Shown here piece by piece: positions 1 through 6,845 of a stretch of 9,154 bases of DNA. A program made the translations under genes and the position numbers. Origin of the DNA: Leucobacter sp. GTDB lineage: Bacteria; Actinomycetota; Actinomycetes; Actinomycetales; Microbacteriaceae. Location: assembly GCA_017990305.1 (NCBI GenBank), contig JAGNOB010000035.1, forward strand, positions 1 to 9,154. The letters are read 5' to 3'. The notes under the pieces were generated by a model. The model saw only the letters and a list, made by a program, of their open reading frames with translations, had not been told where the DNA came from and did not search any database. Position 1 is the first letter of the stretch. Each line of letters opens with the position of its first letter.

Positions 1-381
1 GGTCGGGCGCAGCGCGACGAGCTCGTGCCCGAGCGCCGTGCGGATCGGGAGCGAGCCGATCGCGACGGGATCAAGCACCCACGGGGTGCCAGCCGCGTTC
101 GCTCCCGCGACGGCCTCGCGCATCGCATCGCGCTGCTCTGGGGCCGGCGTTCCAAGGTTGATGAGCAGTCCGTCGGCTGCCTGGGCGAAGACACCGGCCT
201 CGCCAGTGATGTCGACCATCGCGGGGGCCGCTCCGAGCGCGAGCAGGGTGTTCGCCGTAATGCCCTGCACCACGCCGTTGGTGATGCTGTGCACGAGCGG
301 AGCCCGATGCCGGAGCCGGTCGAGCAGTGTTGCCGTCACCTCCCCCAGCGCGTTTGCGGGCATGGAAAATGGTGCGTGCAT
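1..381 (-). CDS. thiM: Hydroxyethylthiazole kinase, N-terminal part (runs off the window)
   Basis: ThiM phosphorylates 4-methyl-5-(2-hydroxyethyl)thiazole with ATP, a cytoplasmic thiamine-salvage step feeding thiamine phosphate synthase. The 127 visible residues contain the family's N-terminal thiazole-binding block: residues 31-56 begin [20 protein letters not shown] and continue through AAPAMV. Also seen are LINLGT (73-78) and the [10 protein letters not shown] strand/loop (101-110). The family is usually about 260-280 residues, so roughly half is missing; the ATP/anion-hole region and catalytic Cys lie beyond base 1. The ATG at 381 is chosen because GAAGGG, the end of the TPP riboswitch, lies about 10 nt upstream and can act as ribosome binding site; an in-frame ATG at 363 is the alternative. 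The TPP riboswitch directly upstream independently supports a thiamine role. It lies 129 bp downstream of the Pnkp stop and appears to have its own promoter. Identity is secure; completeness cannot be judged. Confidence 0.95.
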   Translation of the reverse strand, partial: MHAPFSMPANALGEVTATLLDRLRHRAPLVHSITNGVVQGITANTLLALGAAPAMVDITGEAGVFAQAADGLLINLGTPAPEQRDAMREAVAGANAAGTPWVLDPVAIGSLPIRTALGHELVALRPT

Positions 382-384
382 AGG

Positions 385-460
385 GACATCCCTTCGCTCG
401 TATTACCGAGAGCAGGTTCGACGGGTCTGATCTCAGCCGCTGGTTGCGGCACCCCGTGTC
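385..460 (-). promoter_or_regulatory. TPP riboswitch (THI element) controlling thiM
   Basis: Read on the minus strand, the region has the conserved TPP-aptamer blocks in order: GGGGTGC near 449-455, CTGAGA (431-436), ACCCGTCGAACCTG (413-426), GGTAAT (402-407) and a final GCGAAGGGA. The ends GACA (457-460) and TGTC (385-388) can pair to close P1. The 3' end GAAGGG is also the only plausible Shine-Dalgarno for the thiM ATG at 381. Ligand binding would therefore be expected to hide the ribosome binding site. I see no U-tract terminator between aptamer and start codon, which points to translational rather than transcriptional control (inference). Confidence 0.95.
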
Positions 461-470
461 GTTGCTGGCC

Positions 471-501
471 AGCCTAGCCCACGGCGCTCATGCCCCGTCA
501 A
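471..501 (-). promoter_or_regulatory. Probable thiM promoter
   Basis: On the minus strand TTGACG (496-501) and TAGGCT (471-476) resemble sigma-70-type -35 and -10 elements, spaced 19 bp apart, slightly long. A start 7 nt after the -10, near 464, would begin the transcript just before the first paired base of the riboswitch (460). It begins only 9 bp after the Pnkp stop, so thiM can be transcribed separately from the RNA-repair genes. Confidence 0.55.
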
Positions 502-510
502 GTCCCCTGG

Positions 511-3180
511 CTACAGCCGGGGATCCACCGGGTCCGATTCGAGCGCCAGCACGGCCGCGACCGCCTCGTGCACGCGCCACAGCGGTTCGCCAGCCACGAA
601 TCGGTCGAGTGCCTCCGCACCGAGCGCGAACTCCCTGAGCGCGAGCGACCGTTTCCGCCCGAGGTCCCGATCCCGCAGCCGCGAGAGGTTCTTCGGGTCG
701 AGGTACTCGGGGCCGTAGATGATACGCAGGTACTCTTGCCCGCGCACCTTCAGCCCCGGTGGTACGAGCCCCTTCGGCCCGCGCACGACGGAGGCTTCTG
801 GCTTCACGACCATCCCCTCGCCGCCAGCTCCCGTGAGTTTCTCCCACCAGGCGATGCCCTCAGCGACGCTCGCCTCGTCGGCAGGCGACACGGTGAGGTG
901 CCGGGTGCGGCGCACGAGTTCGGGGGCCGCTGCCACGAGCCGTTCGATGACTTCGAGGTGCCACGGGTGCGGATCCGCATACCGGGCACGGCCCTCGGTC
1001 GCGAGCACCTGGAACGGCGCAAAGCTCACTCCCTCAAGGCCTGAGGTCGGCCATACGTAGCCCCGATAGGCGCGGGTGAACGCTTCAGCGTCGGCGAGCC
1101 GGGCGGTGGCCCGTGACTGGAGCGCGGAGACGTCAACGCCGCGGGCTGCGGCAGCCGCGAGTCCGGTGACCGCGGCGCCCAGGCCTGAGCGGGCCGCGGC
1201 CCCGGCCGGCGCGTAGACCCCGGTGAGAAGCTCGCCGGCTTTCAGCGACCAGGGCAGCATTTCACCGTCGAACAGCACCCAGTCAGTCTCGAGTTCTTCC
1301 CAGAGGCCGGCCGTGTCTGCCGCGGCCCGCATCCCCGCGAGGAAGGCCTCGGTGAGGTCGCGGTCGAACAGGGCGCGGCCCGTGCGGGTGTAGACGATCC
1401 CGGTCTGGCCCGGCTCGCCGCCGAAGCGCCGCGCTGCGGTCTCGGCGTCGCGGCAGAGCAGCACGACCGCGCGTGATCCCATGTGCTTCTCTTCGCAGAC
1501 CACGCGCTCGACGCCAGCGGCGGCAAACGCTTTGAACGCCTCGCGCGGGTGTTCGAGGTACCCGGGTTCGGAGCTCGTCGGTGACGGGGCCATCGTCGGC
1601 GGCAGATACGGCAGCCACGAGGGCGCAACGGCGAAGCGGCTGAGGGTTTCGAAACCGCCCGCGGCCTGCTCGGCGCGGACACTCACCTTCCCGTGGAGAG
1701 ATGTCTCCACGATTCGGCGGCCGAGCACGTCGGCGGAGCGCAGCTCGCCCTCGGTGCGCGGGGTCGCGGGCTGGGCCTGGCTGCTCTTGGAACCCGGCGA
1801 GTCGCCTGCGCTGCCGTGACTGTCTGGGCTGCCTGTGGCCCCGCGGCTCTCCGCCCCAGCCTGGGCAGGGGCGGCACCGCCGACTTCGCCGCCGCGCGGG
1901 GCGGCCAGCGGGCGGATCGGGTCGGCGTAGCGTTCGAGCGCTGGCACTTGCACGAGCTCACGCTCGGGATAACGCAGCGCCGAGAGCTTCCCGCCGAACA
2001 CGCAGCCCGTATCGAGGCACATCACGTTGTTGCGCCACTCGGCCTCCTGGACGGGGGTGTGGCCGTGCAGCACGACGGCCTGTCCACGGTAGTCGGCTGC
2101 CCAGTCGAGTCGCACCGGCAGCCCGTACTCGTCTGTCTCGCCCGTCGTGTCGCCGTACAGCGCGAACGCGCGCACCCGCCCCGAACTGCGCCCATGGTAG
2201 GCCTCTTTCAGGCCAGCGTGCGCGACGACGAGCTTGCCATCGTCGAGCACGAGGTGCGAGACCAAGCCGTGCGCCCACTCGCGCACTTCGCGCCTGAACT
2301 CATCGGTCTCGCCTGCGAGCTGCAGCATCGTCTCGGCGAGGCCGTGCGTCATCGTCTTCCGCTTGCCGTCGAGCGCAGCGACGAGCTTCTCCTCGTGGTT
2401 GCCTGGCACCGCGAGCGCGTGGCCAGCTTTGTGCATGCCCATCGCGAGGCGCAGCACTCCGACGGAGTCGGGCCCGCGGTCGACGAGGTCGCCGAGGAAC
2501 AGCGCACGGCGTCCCTCGGGATGGGTGGCGTCGACGGCGCGCCCCGCGTCGTCACGGCCGATCGCATACCCGAGCTCGCCCAGCAGGGTCTCGAGCTCCG
2601 GGAGACAGCCGTGCACGTCGCCGATCACGTCGAACGGGCCGTGATCGTCCGTGAAGTCCGTGAGGAGCCGGCGGCGCACGATGCGCACCGAGTCGACCTC
2701 CTCGGGCGTGCTGAGCACGTGTACCCCGCGGAATCCCTCGCGGCGGAGCCCCTTGAGCGACCGCCTGAGCTGCCCCTGGTGGCGGCGGATCACACGCGCT
2801 CCACGCGGGGTGTCGTCGCGGCCACTATCGTGCTCGAGTAGCACGGACTCAGCGAGATCGAACACAATTGCGACCGGGAGCACGTCGTGGTCGCGCGCGA
2901 GCTGGATGAGCGAGGCGCGCGCCCCGGCCTGCACGTTCGTCGCGTCGATGACAGTAAGTAGGCCTGCCTGCAGCCGCTTCGCCGCGATCGTGTGCAGCAC
3001 ATCGAATGCAGCCTGGGTGGCGCTCTGATCGTTCGGGTCGTTGGAGACGAGGCCGCGGCACTCGTCGCTCGAGATCGATTCGTAGCGGCCGAAGTGCTCG
3101 CGCGCGAAACGCGTCTTTCCCGAGCCGGAGGCGCCAACGAGCAGGACTAGGGCGACCTCGGGGATCGAAATCTCGGTCAT
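511..3180 (-). CDS. pnkp: Bacterial polynucleotide kinase-phosphatase-ligase (RNA repair)
   Basis: Three-domain RNA-repair enzyme of 889 residues, close to the about 870 of the Clostridium thermocellum enzyme. It phosphorylates 5'-OH ends, removes 2',3'-cyclic or 2'/3'-phosphates and, with Hen1 as partner, seals RNA breaks such as ribotoxin-cut tRNAs. Kinase domain (about 1-175): Walker A GASGSGKT (16-23), then D39 and R42 in SSDECRG. Calcineurin-type phosphatase (about 180-415): GDVHG (D188, H190), GDLVDRG (D231), GNHEE (N261, H262), H321 in VVAHAG, and LHGHTP (H372, H374). Adenylyltransferase (about 490-889): motif I EKHMGSR with nucleophile K565, FDGE (637-640), EGMVVK (788-793) and LKVRG (810-814). 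All key residues are present. A Pro/Gly/Ser/Ala-rich linker (about 424-485) joins phosphatase and ligase. The ATG at 3180 is chosen: it overlaps the hen1 stop as ATGA and places the P-loop where the family has it. The frame is open 60 codons further upstream, but that part lies inside hen1 and is unlike the family. Confidence 0.96.
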   Translation of the reverse strand: MTEISIPEVALVLLVGASGSGKTRFAREHFGRYESISSDECRGLVSNDPNDQSATQAAFDVLHTIAAKRLQAGLLTVIDATNVQAGARASLIQLARDHDVLPVAIVFDLAESVLLEHDSGRDDTPRGARVIRRHQGQLRRSLKGLRREGFRGVHVLSTPEEVDSVRIVRRRLLTDFTDDHGPFDVIGDVHGCLPELETLLGELGYAIGRDDAGRAVDATHPEGRRALFLGDLVDRGPDSVGVLRLAMGMHKAGHALAVPGNHEEKLVAALDGKRKTMTHGLAETMLQLAGETDEFRREVREWAHGLVSHLVLDDGKLVVAHAGLKEAYHGRSSGRVRAFALYGDTTGETDEYGLPVRLDWAADYRGQAVVLHGHTPVQEAEWRNNVMCLDTGCVFGGKLSALRYPERELVQVPALERYADPIRPLAAPRGGEVGGAAPAQAGAESRGATGSPDSHGSAGDSPGSKSSQAQPATPRTEGELRSADVLGRRIVETSLHGKVSVRAEQAAGGFETLSRFAVAPSWLPYLPPTMAPSPTSSEPGYLEHPREAFKAFAAAGVERVVCEEKHMGSRAVVLLCRDAETAARRFGGEPGQTGIVYTRTGRALFDRDLTEAFLAGMRAAADTAGLWEELETDWVLFDGEMLPWSLKAGELLTGVYAPAGAAARSGLGAAVTGLAAAAARGVDVSALQSRATARLADAEAFTRAYRGYVWPTSGLEGVSFAPFQVLATEGRARYADPHPWHLEVIERLVAAAPELVRRTRHLTVSPADEASVAEGIAWWEKLTGAGGEGMVVKPEASVVRGPKGLVPPGLKVRGQEYLRIIYGPEYLDPKNLSRLRDRDLGRKRSLALREFALGAEALDRFVAGEPLWRVHEAVAAVLALESDPVDPRL

Positions 3181-4649
3181 GCGGTCTCTCCTGGCGTCGT
3201 GGCGCTTCCTGCGGCTGGGGCGTGTTCCCTGGTGAAGGTCGCGAGCTGGGTTGCGTGCCCGAGTGCTGGATCCTCGGGGCCGATCCCCGTCAACTCGACG
3301 GTGTAGCCATGGGCGCCAGCGACCCGTTGTGCCCAGGCAGCGAACTCTGCGCGCGTCCACTCGAAGCGGTGGTCGTGGTTGCGTAGTTCCCCCGCCACGA
3401 GCCCCGGGTACGCCGCGTTGTATTCAACGTTCGGTGTCGTCACGAGCACGTGAGCCGGCCTGGCATCGGCGAACACGGTGCGCTCGGCGACCGGCAGCCG
3501 CTCGAGATCGATGTGCTCGATCACCTCCATGAGCACCATCGCATCAAACCCACGCAGCCGGTCGTCGCGGTAGGTGAGCGACGCCTGGATGAGTCCGACC
3601 TTCTCGCGGATCGCGTCGGGGGCCTCGTCGAGTCGGAGCCGCTTGGCGGCCTGCGCGAGCGCGTGCGCCGACACGTCGGCACCGACGAGCCTCGTGATGC
3701 GTTGGTCTCGCGCGAGCGGCGCGAGTAGTGCGCCCTGCCCGCACCCCATGTCGAGCACGCTCGCTGCACCCAGTCTCGTGAGTTCCGCGTGCACTGCCTC
3801 GCCCCGTTGCCTCGCGAGCGACGGGAGGCGCGCTGGACGCTCCGGCTCGCCGGCTACGGCGCCCGTGGTGTCTGCGCCGGCTGCGGTGTCTGAGCCGGCT
3901 GCGGTGCCCGCGGGTGGCGCGCTCGGCGCCGCTTCGCCAGCGGCCTCGATGAGGTCGCGCTGGTACCGCAGGGAGCGTCGCAGAATGAGCTCGCGCTCGG
4001 GGTGGTCGCCGAGCCAGTCGCCGCCGTGACGCAGCAGTGTCTCGGGCTCCGACTGGTCGACCCAGTAGTGCTTCGCGTTGTCGAGCACGGGCAGCAGCAC
4101 GGTGAGCTGCTGCAGCGCGTGTCGCAGCACGGCCGTGCCTGTCAACCGCACGTCGAAGATGACGGAGTCTCCCCAGGCGGGCACCTCGGGGTCGAGCGGC
4201 AGCGCTGTCGCATCGACCCGCCAGCCGAGCGGCTCGAACAGGCGCTCGATGAGCTGCGCCCCGTCAGCGCAGGCGACCGTTGGCAGATGCATCTCGAGGT
4301 CGAGGGGCGCGGTGACGCGGTCAGGCCGGGCATCGCAGTTCCCCGCGAGCGCGGTGCCGTAGACGCCCCGCATCGCGCCGACAAGGAGAGACGATGCGAC
4401 ATACGGGCGGTCGTTCACGTACTGACCGAGCGTGAAGCTTTCGAGTGCTGCTCCCTGACCCCGCAGCAGGCCGATCGGGTCGACGTCGAGCATGAGGGCA
4501 ACCGTGCAGCGCTCCTCCGAGAGCTCGGTGCAGAACACGCTCGCCTGGCCGACAGACAGCTTCCGCGTGTGCGCTCGGCCCGGATGCTTGTGAAGCAGGA
4601 ACGTCAGATCCTCGACCGGGGCGGTGGTAGTGCTCAGCGTTAAGTACAC
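3177..4649 (-). CDS. hen1: 3'-terminal RNA ribose 2'-O-methyltransferase Hen1
   Basis: SAM-dependent enzyme that methylates the 2'-OH of the 3'-terminal nucleotide of a cut RNA before Pnkp seals it, protecting the junction from being cut again; its N-terminal half also binds Pnkp and enables ligation. With the GTG start it has 490 residues. The N-terminal domain opens with LTFLLHKHPGR (15-25), typical of bacterial Hen1. A low-complexity linker (about 236-274) holds a duplicated AAG(S/A)DT. The C-terminal methyltransferase has SAM motif I VLDMGCGQG (298-306), VGADVS (322-327), the metal motif EVIEH (E375, E378, H379) and NHDHRFEW, with H425 or H427 as the fourth ligand. The GTG at 4649 is preferred because family proteins begin almost at the YLTLSTTTAP stretch; an in-frame ATG at 4682 adds 11 residues unlike the family. 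Its TGA overlaps the pnkp ATG, implying translational coupling. GACAAT 6 nt before the GTG could be a -10 of a leaderless transcript, but no good -35 is seen. Confidence 0.95.
   Translation of the reverse strand: MYLTLSTTTAPVEDLTFLLHKHPGRAHTRKLSVGQASVFCTELSEERCTVALMLDVDPIGLLRGQGAALESFTLGQYVNDRPYVASSLLVGAMRGVYGTALAGNCDARPDRVTAPLDLEMHLPTVACADGAQLIERLFEPLGWRVDATALPLDPEVPAWGDSVIFDVRLTGTAVLRHALQQLTVLLPVLDNAKHYWVDQSEPETLLRHGGDWLGDHPERELILRRSLRYQRDLIEAAGEAAPSAPPAGTAAGSDTAAGADTTGAVAGEPERPARLPSLARQRGEAVHAELTRLGAASVLDMGCGQGALLAPLARDQRITRLVGADVSAHALAQAAKRLRLDEAPDAIREKVGLIQASLTYRDDRLRGFDAMVLMEVIEHIDLERLPVAERTVFADARPAHVLVTTPNVEYNAAYPGLVAGELRNHDHRFEWTRAEFAAWAQRVAGAHGYTVELTGIGPEDPALGHATQLATFTREHAPAAGSATTPGETA
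3868..3903. repeat. 18-bp tandem duplication inside hen1
   Basis: Two adjacent 18-bp units (3868-3885 and 3886-3903) differ at one base. On the minus strand they encode AAGSDT followed by AAGADT in the linker between the N-terminal and methyltransferase domains. They preserve the frame and probably change only linker length. Confidence 0.75.
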
Positions 4650-4722
4650 ACGGCCATTGTCGCACGGGCCGATCGAGCACATAGCATTCTCACTGAGCTG
4701 CCCCGCGCGCTGTCTCGGACGG

Positions 4723-5433
4723 CTAGCGCACCGAGGCTCTGCGCATCACGATCCAAGTGCCCAGCAATGCGAGGAGTGCAATAGCGAGACCGACAACAGC
4801 GAGGATCGGCCTGGTGACCGCAGCGATGATCGCCTCCGAGTAGGGCACAAAGATAAACAGCAGCCCGGCGAGCACAACCGCAAGCACGAGCGCCGTCAGC
4901 AGCGGCCCCTTCGATCCGAAGCGCACCCACACCCCTCCAAAGAACCCGCCGATGGAGACTGACGCAAAGGTGAGCAGGAATGCGGTCACCGCCAACACGA
5001 GCGGGTTGCCGCTACCGAGCAACAACACATCGGTCGCATAGATGTTCGCGAACCAGTGGTCGGTGACGAGCTCAAGCCCGAGCAGCACGAGCAGCAGTAG
5101 CGCGACGTAGGCGGAGAGGATGACGTTCGCGAGCGCCGTTCCCCACACATAGGAGCGGCGAGTGGCCCCGAGCGCGAGCGCGAAGGGATAGGTCGTCGCG
5201 ATCGCCTGCACGCCGTAGTAAATCAAGAAGCCGGGCAGCGCGAACACCAGGGCGTTGTTCCTCCGCATGATGTCGAGGTAGTCGCCCATCCCCCCGAAGA
5301 CTTCGGCGCGTTGCAGGATCAGGGAGATCAGCGCGGTGACCAACATCACGGTGCCGACGATCTGTGCCGGGGCGCTGAACATCAATTGCGGTTTATTCAG
5401 GTGCAGCTTGGTGACCTTCATGAGCGGTTTCAT
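4723..5433 (-). CDS. ABC transporter permease, six predicted membrane helices
   Basis: A 236-residue integral membrane protein with about six hydrophobic segments near residues 22-41, 61-81, 98-120, 145-168, 178-197 and 208-230, and a basic N-terminus and C-terminus. A Gly-rich SIGGFFGGVW lies at the end of the fourth segment. It has no ATPase motifs and its ATG overlaps the stop of the preceding ABC ATPase gene (ATGA at 5430-5433), so it is almost certainly that ATPase's membrane partner. The size and arrangement match the membrane subunits of YtrA-regulated ABC systems, which are generally exporters or antibiotic-stress transporters. The substrate cannot be told from sequence. Hen1 starts 40-73 bp downstream on the same strand with no visible terminator in the gap. 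Confidence 0.85.
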   Translation of the reverse strand: MKPLMKVTKLHLNKPQLMFSAPAQIVGTVMLVTALISLILQRAEVFGGMGDYLDIMRRNNALVFALPGFLIYYGVQAIATTYPFALALGATRRSYVWGTALANVILSAYVALLLLVLLGLELVTDHWFANIYATDVLLLGSGNPLVLAVTAFLLTFASVSIGGFFGGVWVRFGSKGPLLTALVLAVVLAGLLFIFVPYSEAIIAAVTRPILAVVGLAIALLALLGTWIVMRRASVR

Positions 5434-6356
5434 GCGCGTGCCTCCTTGGTCAGTGTCGCGGCCACGGGCGTGCGGCCAGGGGCCTGCTCACGGTCGAACC
5501 CGTACGCCGAGACGAGCTCCTGCAGCGAGACGGGGCCGAGTTCGACCCCACCACGTTCGGCAGCCTGAAGATCGGCCGCGCCCGGAGTGCCCTCAACAAC
5601 GAGGGTTGCGAGCCCGCCGACCCGATGCGTGCTGAGCACGTTCCGCCCTGCGGCATACGCGTCCACCTCTCCGGCAGGCCCTGCGACAGTGTGCGCGGCG
5701 TTCCGAAGTTCGTCTACATCGGCGTCCTGCACCACACGCCCCCGCTCGAGAATGATGACGCGCTCAAGCAGGCGATCCATCTCGTCAATGAGGTGCGTCG
5801 AGAGCACGATCGTGCGCGGCACCTCCTGGTAGTCGCGCAGCAGCGCGTCGTAGAAGTACATGCGGGCGGTCGCGTCAAGGCCGAGGTAGGGCTCATCGAA
5901 GAATGTGATCGGGGCGCGCGAGGCAAGGCCGAGCACGATCCCCAGAGACGACAGCTGACCGCGCGAGAGCTTCGTGACGTCTGTCTTCGTCGGTATCCGA
6001 AAGATGCCGACGAGCTCGTCGGCCAGCTCTTGGCTCCAGTTCGGATAGAAGATTCGCGCGGCCCGTAGCGCGTGCTTCAAGCGATAGTTATCTGGGTAGC
6101 GCTGGTTGTCGCGGATGAAGCAGAGCTTCTCGAGCACCTTCGCGTGTTCGAACGGCTGGTCGCCGTCGACCAGCACCTCGCCCGAGGTGGGGAGCACCTG
6201 TGCGGTTGCGAGCGCCATCAGCGTGGTCTTGCCCGCGCCGTTGCGGCCAAGCAGGCCCGTGATGGTGTTGGCGTGGATCCGCACCGTGACGTTGTCGAGT
6301 GCATTGGAGTCGCCGTAGCTCCGCGTGAGGCCGCGTGTTTCAATCGCGTATGTCAT
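5430..6356 (-). CDS. ABC transporter ATP-binding protein (YtrB-like)
   Basis: Cytoplasmic nucleotide-binding subunit that powers the permease encoded next to it. Over 308 residues it shows Walker A GRNGAGKTT (37-45), a signature LSRGQ (130-134; R replaces the usual G), Walker B ITFFDEP (150-156) with catalytic E155, a D-loop LGLDA and switch His188 in STHLIDE. The ATPase core ends near residue 215; about 90 further residues form a C-terminal extension of unclear role, present in many ABC exporters of this kind. The ATG at 6356 is chosen: GAGAA about 8-12 nt upstream can serve as a weak SD and it begins MTYAIETRGL as relatives do. An in-frame TTG at 6368 overlaps the regulator's stop (TTGA) and would add four residues but has no SD. 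Position between a GntR/YtrA regulator and a permease marks a self-regulated stress-type ABC operon. Confidence 0.93.
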   Translation of the reverse strand: MTYAIETRGLTRSYGDSNALDNVTVRIHANTITGLLGRNGAGKTTLMALATAQVLPTSGEVLVDGDQPFEHAKVLEKLCFIRDNQRYPDNYRLKHALRAARIFYPNWSQELADELVGIFRIPTKTDVTKLSRGQLSSLGIVLGLASRAPITFFDEPYLGLDATARMYFYDALLRDYQEVPRTIVLSTHLIDEMDRLLERVIILERGRVVQDADVDELRNAAHTVAGPAGEVDAYAAGRNVLSTHRVGGLATLVVEGTPGAADLQAAERGGVELGPVSLQELVSAYGFDREQAPGRTPVAATLTKEARA

Positions 6357-6364
6357 GAGGGTTC

Positions 6365-6757
6365 TCAATCTGTGGTTGGCGGGGCGCTAGCGGAAGCGCC
6401 GCCTGTCTGGGCGTCTGCGATGAGGCGGATGAGGGCCTCTCGATCGAGCCCAATGGTCCGAGCCTCCATGAGGAGGGGCTCGATGAAGTCTGTGGCGAAA
6501 CGCTCGCGTCGCTCTGCGGCGACCCGCTCCCGTGCGCCTTCGGCTACGAACATTCCGATGCCGCGTCGCTTGACGAGGATGCCCTGGTCGACGAGCAGGC
6601 CGAGGCCCTTGCCAGCTGTCGCCGGGTTAATGCGCAGGTAAGCCGCAAGTTCATTCGTCGAGGGGACCTGCTGGCCCTCCGCGTATCTGCCGCGCAAAAT
6701 GTCGTCGACGATGCCCTCGGCAATCTGCTGAAAAATCGGCCTAGAGTCTTCGAACAC
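6365..6757 (-). CDS. GntR-family transcriptional regulator, YtrA subfamily
   Basis: A short (130 residues) GntR protein: an N-terminal winged helix (about 6-72) beginning SRPIFQQIAEGIVDDI, with VPSTNELAAYLRINPATAGK (31-50) as helix-turn-helix and RRGIGMFV (64-71) as wing. A short helical tail (about 75-115) presumably dimerises. There is no large ligand domain, which defines the YtrA subfamily; these usually repress their own operon with a downstream ABC transporter, as here. The start is GTG at 6757; the frame has a stop (TAA, 6761-6763) two codons upstream, so no earlier start is possible. GGGG 8-11 nt upstream is a mediocre ribosome site. The C-terminus (GGASASAPPTTD) looks disordered. Its likely operator is the 42-bp palindrome at 6804-6845, overlapping the promoter, implying autorepression. 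The inducer is unknown. Confidence 0.93.
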   Translation of the reverse strand: MFEDSRPIFQQIAEGIVDDILRGRYAEGQQVPSTNELAAYLRINPATAGKGLGLLVDQGILVKRRGIGMFVAEGARERVAAERRERFATDFIEPLLMEARTIGLDREALIRLIADAQTGGASASAPPTTD

Positions 6758-6797
6758 GTGTTACCCCGTCTTCCGCGAACTGAACTTCTGTGTGCAT
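6741..6797 (-). CDS. Possible 18-residue leader ORF before the GntR gene
   Basis: An ATG at 6797 follows GGGAGGTG (6804-6811), the best Shine-Dalgarno seen in the window, at ideal spacing (6 nt gap). It encodes MHTEVQFAEDGVTRVRRL and stops with TAG at 6741-6743. This ORF overlaps the first 17 nt of the GntR gene in another reading frame. It lies wholly within the predicted leader of the operon (start near 6826). It may be a translated leader that couples to or tunes expression of the weakly initiated GTG of the regulator. The peptide resembles nothing I recognise, and it could be a by-product of the operator sequence, whose arm supplies the SD. Confidence 0.4.
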   Translation of the reverse strand: MHTEVQFAEDGVTRVRRL

Positions 6798-6803
6798 CCT
6801 ATC

Positions 6804-6845
6804 CACCTCCCTGGTTCATTACTTCACTAATGAACCTAGGAGGTG
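6804..6845. promoter_or_regulatory. Long palindromic operator, probable GntR/YtrA binding site
   Basis: The arms are CACCTCCCTGGTTCATTA (6804-6821) and TAATGAACCTAGGAGGTG (6828-6845), separated by 6 bp. They match at 16 of 18 positions, with a perfect 9-bp inner core (GGTTCATTA/TAATGAACC). The right arm contains the -10 of the operon promoter and the predicted transcription start falls in the central spacer, so a bound dimer would block RNA polymerase. That this regulator binds here is inferred from position; long inverted repeats are typical operators of this subfamily. Confidence 0.8.

Noticed and set aside
1693..2841. 382-codon open frame on the plus strand opposite pnkp
   Set aside because: It is antisense to a gene with complete catalytic motifs. 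Its product has no recognisable motif, and such frames arise from the GC-rich third-position bias.
3181..3360. Sixty-codon upstream extension of the pnkp frame
   Set aside because: It lies inside the conserved methyltransferase end of hen1 and encodes Arg-rich sequence. The ATG at 3180 gives family-like P-loop spacing and ATGA coupling.
4002..4643. 213-codon open frame on the plus strand opposite hen1
   Set aside because: It is a shadow of the well-supported hen1 gene, with no motifs, no SD and no family resemblance.
4650..4682. Eleven-residue N-terminal extension of Hen1 from ATG 4682
   Set aside because: It cannot be excluded, but the extension is unlike the family and the SD is weak; homology begins right after GTG 4649.
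4683..4722. Terminator searched for between permease and hen1
   Set aside because: No convincing inverted repeat or U-tract is visible in the gap, so none is annotated.
6357..6368. TTG start for the ABC ATPase overlapping the regulator stop
   Set aside because: There is no SD before the TTG, whereas ATG 6356 has GAGAA at usable distance and matches family N-termini. Remains possible by coupling.
6753..6762. 10-bp perfect palindrome AACACGTGTT at the GntR start codon
   Set aside because: It is short and could occur by chance. The longer palindrome at the promoter is a much better operator candidate.
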